Below, in pieces: positions 1 through 5,704 of a DNA stretch of 6,358 bases (position 1 is its first letter; every line of letters begins with the position of its first letter). The position numbers and the translations under genes were made by a program. The notes beneath the pieces are model-generated. The model had not been told where the DNA came from, did not search any database, and saw only the letters and a program-made list of their open reading frames with translations. Location of the stretch: contig JAJNBN010000428.1 of the NCBI GenBank assembly GCA_021156225.1, forward strand, positions 1 to 6,358. The letters run 5' to 3'. Source of the stretch: Verrucomicrobiota bacterium (GTDB taxonomy: Bacteria > Verrucomicrobiota > Verrucomicrobiia > Limisphaerales > JAEYXS01).

Positions 1-455
1 GAGGCAGGCGAGTTTGTGGCAGGGGTTTTCAGTCGCTCAGGTTTCAGTTCAAACGTGGTGAGCGTGGAATTCCGTTTCGAGTAGTTGATGAAGTTCAGAA
101 TCTTGATGCCGCGATGGGTGATCTCGCCTTTCATTCCTCCAGTAGGTTGCTTCGTGTAGGTGTCCGTGAAGCTGTTTCCGTCTTCGCTCAGCAGCTTGAG
201 GGTCAAGGTGCCGAGTTCTTTGGTTTTGTGGAATGAGCATTTTACATGGCGTCCGGTGACCGTGAACTCGGCGGGCAAGGGGCCGGATACGTTCTGATCT
301 TTGCCATCCGTGGTGATCGTGCCGGCGAAGGTCAGGGCATCAGTGCCTTCCAGACGCATCGTGATCTTCGGCTTCGGTGTGAGCAGATAAAAGACGCCAA
401 CAGTGATTCCAAGGATGAGCAACAGAGCGAGGAGAATGAGGAGAACTTTTCGCAT
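1..455 (-). CDS. Membrane-anchored hypothetical protein (partial, C-terminus beyond window)
   Basis: An open frame on the - strand starts at the ATG complementary to 453-455 and stays open to the window edge: 151 codons plus two bases, no stop. The N-terminus reads M-R-K followed by an almost purely aliphatic stretch (residues 4-25, rich in Leu/Ile/Val) and then TPKPK. This is a signal peptide or signal-anchor with the basic end inside. No lipobox cysteine is present, so a lipoprotein is unlikely. The remainder is polar, rich in Thr, Lys and Gly, and looks like a small beta-rich extracytoplasmic domain (for example GPLPAEFTVTG near residue 60 and a single Cys in HVKCSF). I do not recognise a family and assign no function. 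It is divergent from the purine genes across a 409-bp gap, so a functional link is not implied. No clear Shine-Dalgarno precedes the start. The + strand frames over the same bases have no such signal and look like shadows. Confidence 0.7.
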   Translation of the reverse strand, partial: MRKVLLILLALLLILGITVGVFYLLTPKPKITMRLEGTDALTFAGTITTDGKDQNVSGPLPAEFTVTGRHVKCSFHKTKELGTLTLKLLSEDGNSFTDTYTKQPTGGMKGEITHRGIKILNFINYSKRNSTLTTFELKPERLKTPATNSPA

Positions 456-575
456 GGCAATTCAGATAGGAAGAGGCAGATGAGGAGACTTTCCAAGCCT
501 AAGATGCGGAAACGTCGTTTGGTTCTTGTTGATTTCCAAGGAGTTCTATGAGGTGAAATTATTCTGAAAAGTAAT

Positions 576-604
576 TTGACGAATGGTGGCGTTTTTGGGA
601 AAAT
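576..604 (+). promoter_or_regulatory. Candidate sigma70-type promoter for the pur cluster
   Basis: TTGACG at 576-581 matches five of six bases of the -35 consensus. After a 17-bp spacer, GAAAAT at 599-604 matches four of six bases of TATAAT. The surroundings are AT-rich compared with the rest of the window. If used, transcription would begin near 611 and leave an untranslated leader of about 250 nt before purS. This is a pattern match only. The -10 lacks the first T, and the organism's housekeeping consensus is not known from this window. Confidence 0.35.
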
Positions 605-611
605 ATCAGCA

Positions 612-627
612 GGTCAAAAGATTGACC
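612..627 (+). promoter_or_regulatory. Small perfect stem-loop near the predicted 5' end of the pur leader
   Basis: GGTCAA (612-617) and TTGACC (622-627) are exact reverse complements separated by the four bases AAGA. The hairpin would lie at the very 5' end of a transcript starting near 611, where it could protect the mRNA. As DNA it is also a short inverted repeat that a dimeric repressor could read. There is no U-run after it, so it is not a terminator. Six base pairs can occur by chance. Confidence 0.3.
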
Positions 628-722
628 GGAACGAGGACCAAGGAAGCCTCGAAAGCCCCTGATAAAGGCGCATGCAACCAGATGTTGTGTCGTCATGAGC
701 AGAGGGGGATTCGAGGGAAGAA

Positions 723-730
723 AAGGAGGA
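723..730 (+). promoter_or_regulatory. Strong Shine-Dalgarno sequence
   Basis: AAGGAGGA at 723-730 lies five bases (counting from the end of AGGAGG) before the ATG at 735, an ideal match and spacing. It is the only strong ribosome-binding sequence in the window. purS, purQ, purL and purM have none that I can see and purF has at best a weak purine-rich stretch. This supports translation of the small ORF that follows, or entry of ribosomes that then reach purS. Confidence 0.45.
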
Positions 731-734
731 ATTT

Positions 735-875
735 ATGGCAGAACGAAATGCGCCAGGCGCACGGAAGAATCGGGGGAGATTTTTGCTGCAAAAAAGTTCT
801 CGCGTGAAAGAGGGGGTTTACGCAACATGCGCCCTTCGATTCCGCGGTTGCGGCCGTGCTGACAATGAAAGCTAA
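735..875 (+). CDS. Candidate 46-residue basic leader peptide overlapping the purS start
   Basis: ATG at 735 opens a 46-codon frame ending with TAA at 873-875. It is preceded by a textbook Shine-Dalgarno. The product starts MAERNAPGARKNRGRF and is strongly basic (eight Arg, three Lys against three Glu and one Asp), with two Cys near the end and no signal peptide or membrane segment. Its last 11 bases overlap the first 11 of purS (865-875, ATGAAAGCTAA) in a different frame. That geometry allows translational coupling, in which ribosomes ending here restart on purS, which has no Shine-Dalgarno of its own. Against it, the codon use (AGA, GGG, CGA, AAT) is unlike the pur genes and I recognise no family. 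It could be a chance frame in an untranslated leader. What is seen is the ribosome-binding site and the overlap; the regulatory role is inference. Confidence 0.3.
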   Translation: MAERNAPGARKNRGRFLLQKSSRVKEGVYATCALRFRGCGRADNES

Positions 876-1104
876 GATCATCATCACTCCGAAGAAGGCA
901 GTTCTCGACCCCCAAGGTCAGACAGTTGAGCGCGCGTTGGCCCATATGGGTTACACGGGCGTGGGCCATGTGCATGTGGGCAAGTATCTCGAGATCGAGG
1001 TAACGGGCGACAAGGAGACGGTCCGTCGCCAGCTCGATGAGGCTTGCCACAAGTTCCTGAGCAATCCGGTCATCGAGGACTACAAGCTGGAGATCGTGGA
1101 TTAA
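865..1104 (+). CDS. purS: FGAM synthetase subunit PurS
   Basis: PurS is the small structural subunit of phosphoribosylformylglycinamidine (FGAM) synthetase. In the bacterial three-part enzyme a PurS dimer bridges PurL and PurQ and is needed for ammonia transfer between them. The 79-residue product has the normal family length and features: a first beta strand (MKAKIIITPKK), the VLDPQGQTVERAL segment at residues 13-25, the GHVHVGKYLEIEV strand, and a conserved C-terminal NPVIEDYKLEI. I chose the ATG at 865 over an upstream in-frame GTG at 856 because the family begins M-K-A-K. No Shine-Dalgarno precedes it, and the start lies inside the end of a possible leader ORF. purQ follows after 30 bp, as expected for a purSQL operon. 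Confidence 0.95.
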   Translation: MKAKIIITPKKAVLDPQGQTVERALAHMGYTGVGHVHVGKYLEIEVTGDKETVRRQLDEACHKFLSNPVIEDYKLEIVD

Positions 1105-1134
1105 CCAAGAGTTACCCAGCCGAAAAGACTGACC

Positions 1135-1848
1135 ATGAATTTTGCGGTGCTACAATTTCCCGGTTCGAATTGTGACCAAGACTGCGTGCATGTCTTGAAG
1201 AACGTGCTGGGCCACTCGGCCAAGCTCGTCTGGCACAAGGATACCACGCTCGGCGCTGTGGATGCGGTGATGGTGCCGGGCGGGTTCAGCTACGGCGATT
1301 ATCTGCGCACAGGCGCGATCGCGCGATTCAGCCCGGTGATGCAAGCGGTGCAGCAATTCGCCGCGAATGGCGGTCATGTGCTGGGCATCTGCAATGGGTT
1401 CCAGATCCTTTGCGAAGCCGGTCTGTTGCCAGGCGCACTGGTGCGGAACCGTTCGCTGCAGTTCCGTTGTGAACCGGTCTATCTGAAGACGGTGACGAAG
1501 AACTCGGCGTTCACGAACAAGATCGCAGACGGCAAGATCATGCGGGTGCCGATCGCGCATGGTGAGGGTTGCTACTTCGCCGACGAAGAGACGTTGGTGA
1601 AGATGAACGCGAACGGGCAGGTGCTCTGGCAGTATTGCGATGTGGGCGGGAACCTGACGGATGATTCGAATCCGAACGGGTCGCTGCAAAACATCGCAGG
1701 CGTCTGCAACGAAGCCAAGAATGTGGCCGGTCTGATGCCGCATCCGGAGCGCGCGAGCGAGCTGATCCTCGGTGGCGATGATGGCAAGGCGATCTTCGAG
1801 AGCCTGATCCATGCGTTGCAGAACAAGGATGCTGCGAAGGCAGCGTAA
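1135..1848 (+). CDS. purQ: FGAM synthetase glutaminase subunit PurQ
   Basis: PurQ is the class I (triad) glutamine amidotransferase of FGAM synthetase. It hydrolyses glutamine and passes ammonia to PurL. The 237-residue product is full length. The N-terminus FAVLQFPGSNCDQD, the PGGFSYGDYLRTGAIA segment (48-63) and the nucleophile elbow GICNGFQ with Cys86 are typical. His203 and Glu205 in LMPHPERASE complete the Cys-His-Glu triad, and RNRSLQF (104-110) is the usual motif after the elbow. All catalytic residues are present. The ATG at 1135 gives the family N-terminus directly; no Shine-Dalgarno is visible. It lies 30 bp after purS and 30 bp before purL, consistent with one transcript. A 220-codon antisense frame over this gene is a compositional shadow. 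Confidence 0.97.
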   Translation: MNFAVLQFPGSNCDQDCVHVLKNVLGHSAKLVWHKDTTLGAVDAVMVPGGFSYGDYLRTGAIARFSPVMQAVQQFAANGGHVLGICNGFQILCEAGLLPGALVRNRSLQFRCEPVYLKTVTKNSAFTNKIADGKIMRVPIAHGEGCYFADEETLVKMNANGQVLWQYCDVGGNLTDDSNPNGSLQNIAGVCNEAKNVAGLMPHPERASELILGGDDGKAIFESLIHALQNKDAAKAA

Positions 1849-1878
1849 GAATTTAATTTTAAGATTTTGGTTCCTGAA

Positions 1879-4111
1879 ATGAGCGAGCCCGCCATCACTC
1901 CAGAGTTAGTCAAGAAGCACAACCTGACGCCGGACGAATACGCCCGCGCCGTGGACATCCTCGGGCGCGAGCCGAGCTATACCGAGCTGGGCATCTTCTC
2001 GGTGATGTGGAGCGAACACTGCTCTTACAAGAACACGCGCCCGGTGCTGAAGGGGTTCCCGACGAAGTCGCCCAAGATCCTCGTGGGTGCTGGCGAAGAA
2101 AACGCGGGTGTCATCGACATCGGTGACGGCATGGCGATCGCCTTCAAGATCGAATCACACAACCATCCGAGTGCCGTGGAGCCGTTCCAAGGTGCCGCGA
2201 CGGGGGTGGGCGGTATCATCCGCGATATTTTCACGATGGGTGCACGGCCGATCTGCGGCTTGAACTCCCTGCGCTTCGGTAATCTGGAATCGCCGGAAGT
2301 GCGACGCCTGTTCAGCGGCGTGGTGGAGGGCATCGCGCATTACGGCAATTGTTTCGGCATCCCGCGAGCAGATCGCACGTGGTGCGGCGAAGGGCATCGG
2401 TAACCCGGTGTTCTACGTGGGGCCGGCGACGGGTCGTGACGGCTTGGCTGGTGCGGCGTTTGCCTCGCAAGATTTGACGGATGAATCCGCGCAGCAGCAA
2501 CGTGGCGCGGTGCAGGTGGGCGATCCGTTCATGGAGAAGCTCGTGATGGAAGCCGTGTTGGAACTGCTCGCGACGGACGCGGTAACGGGCATCCAGGACA
2601 TGGGCGCGGCGGGCTTGACCTGCTCGACCTGTGAGACGGCGGCTCGCGCGGGCACGGGCATCGAGATCGAACTCGACAAGGTGCCGCAACGTGCGCCGAA
2701 CATGAGCTCCTACGAGATCATGCTTTCGGAATCGCAAGAGCGCATGCTGGTCATCGTGAAGAAAGGTCGCGAGTCCGAAGTGCAGCGCATTTTCGACAAG
2801 TGGGATTTGCCGTGGTCCGAGGTCGGTTACGTGACGGACACGGGCCGCATGGTGGTGCGTCACGGTGGCAAGATCGTGGCGGATATTCCGGCCTCGAAGC
2901 TGACGGATGATGCGCCGTTGTATCATCGCGAATCGAAGGAACCGGCTTATCTGCAAGCGGTCCGCGCCTTCACGCTGGAACAGGTGCCGACGGTATCCAA
3001 TCCGACGGAGAATCTGAAGTCCTTGCTGTCCTGGCCGTCCATCGCCTCGAAGAACTGGGTGTATCGTCAGTACGATCACATGGTGCGCGATGGCTCGGTG
3101 GTTTGCCCGGGCTCGGATGCGGCGGTCATCCGTATCAAGGGTGATTCACTCCCGCTCTTGCCGGCGAGTTCGACGAAGCATGACGAGAAGGTACCGGAGA
3201 AATTCATCGCGATGACGGTGGATTGCAACGCCACTTACGTTTACCTGGATCCGTATGAAGGCGGTAAGATCGCCACGGCGGAAGCGGCGCGCAACCTCGC
3301 TTGCTCAGGGGCGATTCCCCTGGGTTCCACGGACAATCTGAATTTCGGCAACCCGCACAATCCGGAACTGTTCTATCAGTTGAAGGAATCGGTGCGCGGT
3401 ATCGCGGAAGGTTGCACAGTCTTTATCGCGCCGGTCACGGGCGGCAATGTCAGTCTCTACAACCAGAATCCGCAAGGCTCGATCGACCCGACGCCGACGG
3501 TGGCGATGGTAGGCTTGATCGAGAAGGCGGAATACATCACCACGCAGTGGTTCAAGGACGAGGGCGATGCCATCATCCTGTTGGGCGACTTGGTGGATGG
3601 CACGGACCCGCTGCAAGGCTTGGGAGGTTCGGCCTATCTCAAGGTGGTTCACGGTCAAAAGACGGGTACGCCGCCGCGTTGTAATCTGGAGAACGAAAAG
3701 CTGCTGCACGATACGACACGCGCACTGATCTACACGGGCGACGTGAAGAGCGCGCATGATTGCAGCGAAGGTGGTTTGGCCGTGGCGATCGCCGAATCTT
3801 GCATCTCCGGCTACGAAGCACGCAATACGCCGCGTTTCCGGGGAGCGACGATTGATTTGAGTGCTTTTGACAAGCCGCGGCTGGATGCGATTCTCTTCGG
3901 CGAAGCGCAGGGGCGCATCGTTTTGTCGGTGGCGAAGATTAATGCTGTGAAAGTGGTTGAACGTGCTAAGTTGCTGGGCGTTCCGGCGACGATCATCGGC
4001 AGTGTGGGCGGCACGGACCTGACTATCAAGGCGGGCGGTCAGGAACTGAAGTGGCCGTTAGTGGACTTGCACGATGGCTGGTGGAACAGTATCGCGCGGG
4101 CGATGAAATAG
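1879..4111 (+). pseudogene. purL: FGAM synthetase large subunit PurL, interrupted by an internal deletion and frameshift
   Basis: PurL is the ATP-dependent synthetase subunit that converts FGAR to FGAM using ammonia from PurQ. The first 162 residues (1879-2364) are well conserved: LGREPSYTELGIFSVMWSEH with the catalytic His47 of EHCSYKN, then KIESHNHPSA, GAATGVGGIIRD, LNSLRFG and HYGNCFGIP. The next residues should be about TVGGE and then NPLVNAM, but instead 12 unrelated residues follow and TAA at 2401-2403 ends the frame. Homology resumes in the +1 frame at 2366 (EQIARGAAKGIGNPVFYVGP) and continues undamaged to TAA at 4109-4111. That part includes AVQVGDPFMEKL, GIQDMGAAGL, MLSESQERML, PGSDAAV, DNLNFGNP, GGNVSLYN and SAHDCSEGGLAVA. 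Compared with Bacillus-type PurL, about 27 codons plus two bases (about 83 bp) are missing. With them the protein would be about 771 residues. It is somewhat longer than the Bacillus enzyme, partly through an insert near 3140-3200. I preferred ATG 1879 to TTG 1867. As written, no active PurL can be made. Confidence 0.9.
2362..2366 (+). other. Deletion junction in purL
   Basis: The last in-frame codon of the upstream part is CCG (Pro of GNCFGIP, 2362-2364). The downstream part is in frame from GAG at 2366, probably with the end of an Arg codon at 2363-2365. The bases CG are compatible with both sides, so the breakpoint is uncertain by about two bases and could reflect microhomology. The shift is equivalent to a loss of 2 modulo 3 bases. 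The size estimate of 83 bp comes from my alignment with remembered Bacillus PurL, so it may be off by a few codons. Confidence 0.8.
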
Positions 4112-4127
4112 CAGTGTGATTTTAAAA

Positions 4128-4164
4128 CGGTGGAAGCACCTAAGTGTTTCCACCGAAATATTTT
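4128..4164 (+). terminator. Strong stem-loop after purL, terminator-like
   Basis: Positions 4128-4139 and 4144-4155 form a 12-bp stem (CGGTGGAAGCAC with GTGTTTCCACCG, one G-U pair) with the four-base loop CTAA. It begins 16 bases after the purL stop. On the + strand it is followed by AAATATTTT, so the T-run begins five bases after the stem. The AAAA before the stem could pair with it. On the - strand TTTT follows the stem immediately, which is the more canonical arrangement, although no - strand gene ends here. It could be a full or partial terminator that lowers purF/purM expression relative to purSQL, an mRNA-stabilising 3' end, or a copy of an intergenic repeat. The stem is directly visible; the function is inferred. 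Confidence 0.55.
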
Positions 4165-4167
4165 CTC

Positions 4168-4205
4168 CGCCTTGACTCAGGCGCAATGTCCTGAGATTCA
4201 AGGCG
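4168..4205 (+). promoter_or_regulatory. Second long stem-loop just upstream of purF
   Basis: CGCCTTGA (4168-4175) pairs with TCAAGGCG (4198-4205), and CTCAGG (4176-4181) pairs with CCTGAG (4190-4195). There is an AT bulge at 4196-4197 and an eight-base loop at 4182-4189, giving 14 base pairs in all. It ends ten bases before the purF ATG and holds the only purine-rich stretch (AAGGCG, 4200-4205) that could act as a weak ribosome-binding site, so folding could limit initiation. There is no T-run after it, so it is not a simple terminator. The TTGACT inside it (4172-4177) resembles a -35 box, but no good -10 follows at the right distance. Confidence 0.45.
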
Positions 4206-4215
4206 AAGCAACTTG

Positions 4216-5691
4216 ATGCAGCACTACCCGAAACATTATTGCGGCGTATTCGGCATTTACGGGCACCCCAATGCAGCCGAACTGACGTACTACGGCCTCT
4301 ACGCCCTCCAGCACCGCGGTCAGGAGAGCGCGGGCATTGTCACTTGTGATGGCGAGCAGTTTCGCGAACACAAGGGCATGGGCCTCGTGCCGCAGATTTT
4401 CCAGAATGACGTGCTGAAGACGCTCTCGGGCTCCATGGCCGTGGGCCACACGCGTTATTCCACCACAGGCTCCTCGCATCTGCGCAACGCCCAGCCGCTC
4501 ACGATCGATTGCTGGCGCGGACGCATCGCGATCGCTCACAATGGCAATCTCACGAACGCCAGCGTGTTGCGTGATGAACTGGAAGCCAAAGGACAGATTT
4601 TCCAGACGACGGTTGATAGCGAGATCATCTTGCACCTCATGGCCCAGCCGACCTTGGGCGGGGTGGATAACAATCTCGTGCAGACGTTGCGCCGCATCGA
4701 GGGTTCCTACTCGCTGGTCATCATGACCGAGCAGGAGATCATCGGCGTGCGTGATCCTCATGGTTTCCGCCCGCTGTCCATTGGACGGGTAGGGGATGCT
4801 TACGTGCTCGCCAGCGAGACCTGCGCGTTCGACCTGATCCAGGCGAAGTTCGTGCGTGATGTTGAGCCCGGTGAAATCGTCATCATCAACAAGAACGGGC
4901 TGAAGAGCATTCAAGCGTTCCCAGACCATAAGCGCCGGGCCTTCTGCGTGTTCGAGTACGTGTATTTCGCTCGTCCGGACAGCAATATCAATGGTCGCAA
5001 TGTTTATCGCACCCGCGTGGAGATGGGCCGCCAACTTGCGCGTGAGTTTCCCATTCAGGCCGATTTGGTCATTCCTGTGCCGGACAGTGGCAACTGTGCC
5101 GCTCTCGGTTATTCCTTGGAATCCGGCATTCCTTACGAGATGGCGTTCGTGCGTAACCATTACGTAGGTCGCAGCTTCCTGCAGCCGACGCAGTTGATCC
5201 GTGACTTCAACGTCCGGGTGAAGTTGAACCTTGTCGGCGATCTGGTGAAGGGCAAACGCGTCATCATCGTGGATGATTCTATCGTGCGTGGCACGACATG
5301 CCGCACACGCGTGAACAGTCTGAAAGAAGCGGGTGCCACGGAAGTGCATGTGCTCGTCTCCTGTCCGCCGCATAAAAATCCGTGCGTGTATGGCATCGAT
5401 TTCCCGGATCGCAACAAGCTGATGGCGGCAAATTATACCATCGATGAGATCCGGGACTATCTGAATGCGGATTCGCTGGGGTATCTCTCGCAGGACGGCA
5501 TGGTGGCTGCGACAGGTTTGCCGAAGAACAGTTTCTGCATGGCCTGCTATGATGGTGATTATCCCGTTCCGTATGATGCGAACGTGGACAAGCACATCAT
5601 CGAGCATCGCCGCCAACGTGCGGAGAGCCTGGGTGATTCGCTGTTCAAGGATGAGAAGCAGCCCAAGCTGTTCAAGGACCGGGACGTCTAA
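4216..5691 (+). CDS. purF: Amidophosphoribosyltransferase PurF (iron-sulfur, propeptide type)
   Basis: PurF catalyses the first committed step of purine synthesis, PRPP + glutamine to 5-phosphoribosylamine. From ATG 4216 the product has 491 residues. An eight-residue propeptide, MQHYPKHY, precedes Cys9 of CGVFGIYG, which becomes the N-terminal nucleophile after cleavage. The glutaminase domain shows LQHRGQESAGI (31-41), GHTRYST (77-83) and IAHNGNL (106-112). The phosphoribosyltransferase domain carries the PRPP loop VIIVDDSIVRGTT (349-361). Four cysteines match the [4Fe-4S] ligands of the Bacillus-type enzyme: Cys244, Cys390 and the pair Cys441/Cys444 in FCMAC. The enzyme should therefore be oxygen-sensitive and need propeptide removal. 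ATG 4216 is preferred to the adjoining TTG 4213. The C-terminus is slightly extended and charged. The gene lies 104 bp after purL, behind two hairpins, and 13 bp before purM. A 582-codon antisense frame across it is a shadow. Confidence 0.97.
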   Translation: MQHYPKHYCGVFGIYGHPNAAELTYYGLYALQHRGQESAGIVTCDGEQFREHKGMGLVPQIFQNDVLKTLSGSMAVGHTRYSTTGSSHLRNAQPLTIDCWRGRIAIAHNGNLTNASVLRDELEAKGQIFQTTVDSEIILHLMAQPTLGGVDNNLVQTLRRIEGSYSLVIMTEQEIIGVRDPHGFRPLSIGRVGDAYVLASETCAFDLIQAKFVRDVEPGEIVIINKNGLKSIQAFPDHKRRAFCVFEYVYFARPDSNINGRNVYRTRVEMGRQLAREFPIQADLVIPVPDSGNCAALGYSLESGIPYEMAFVRNHYVGRSFLQPTQLIRDFNVRVKLNLVGDLVKGKRVIIVDDSIVRGTTCRTRVNSLKEAGATEVHVLVSCPPHKNPCVYGIDFPDRNKLMAANYTIDEIRDYLNADSLGYLSQDGMVAATGLPKNSFCMACYDGDYPVPYDANVDKHIIEHRRQRAESLGDSLFKDEKQPKLFKDRDV

Positions 5692-5704
5692 CAATTTGAT
5701 CTGA

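Larger units (their letters stand above)
456..734. other. Divergent intergenic region / probable pur leader
   Basis: This stretch separates the - strand membrane protein from the purine genes. Open frames here on either strand have no recognisable protein content. I see a candidate + strand promoter (576-604), a short perfect hairpin (612-627) and, at its end, a strong ribosome-binding sequence (723-730). I looked for tRNA, purine, PRPP/ppGpp and ZTP riboswitch consensus elements and did not see one by eye. The left part (456-575) should contain the promoter of the - strand gene, but no convincing -35/-10 pair stood out. Confidence 0.5.

Noticed and set aside
490..540. Direct repeat TTTCCAAG at 490-497 and 533-540
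   Set aside because: Two 8-bp copies with a 35-bp gap and no further symmetry or third copy. Not enough to call an operator or repeat.
246..551. A 101-codon + strand open frame over the upstream region
   Set aside because: It overlaps the membrane protein on the opposite strand, which has a clear hydrophobic N-terminus, and its own translation is low-complexity charged sequence with no recognisable feature.
842..853. Short hairpin CCGC-GGTT-GCGG just before the purS start
   Set aside because: Only 4 bp of stem, in GC-rich sequence, so it could easily be chance, although it might modestly affect purS initiation.
1150..1812. A 220-codon open frame antisense to purQ
   Set aside because: It is antisense to a complete PurQ with all catalytic residues, rich in His and Arg, and without any domain signal. 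It is a compositional shadow.
2355..2403. Programmed ribosomal frameshift in purL
   Set aside because: There is no slippery sequence or downstream structure I could recognise. A frameshift alone would also still leave about 27 conserved residues missing, so recoding cannot explain the gap.
2312..3079. A 255-codon open frame antisense to purL
   Set aside because: It is very Arg/His-rich, a typical reverse-frame translation of GC-rich sequence, opposite a conserved part of PurL.
3306..3322. Perfect hairpin CAGGGG-CGATT-CCCCTG inside purL
   Set aside because: It lies within a conserved coding stretch (ACSGAIPLGSTDN), is only 6 bp long and has no T-run. Chance in coding sequence is sufficient.
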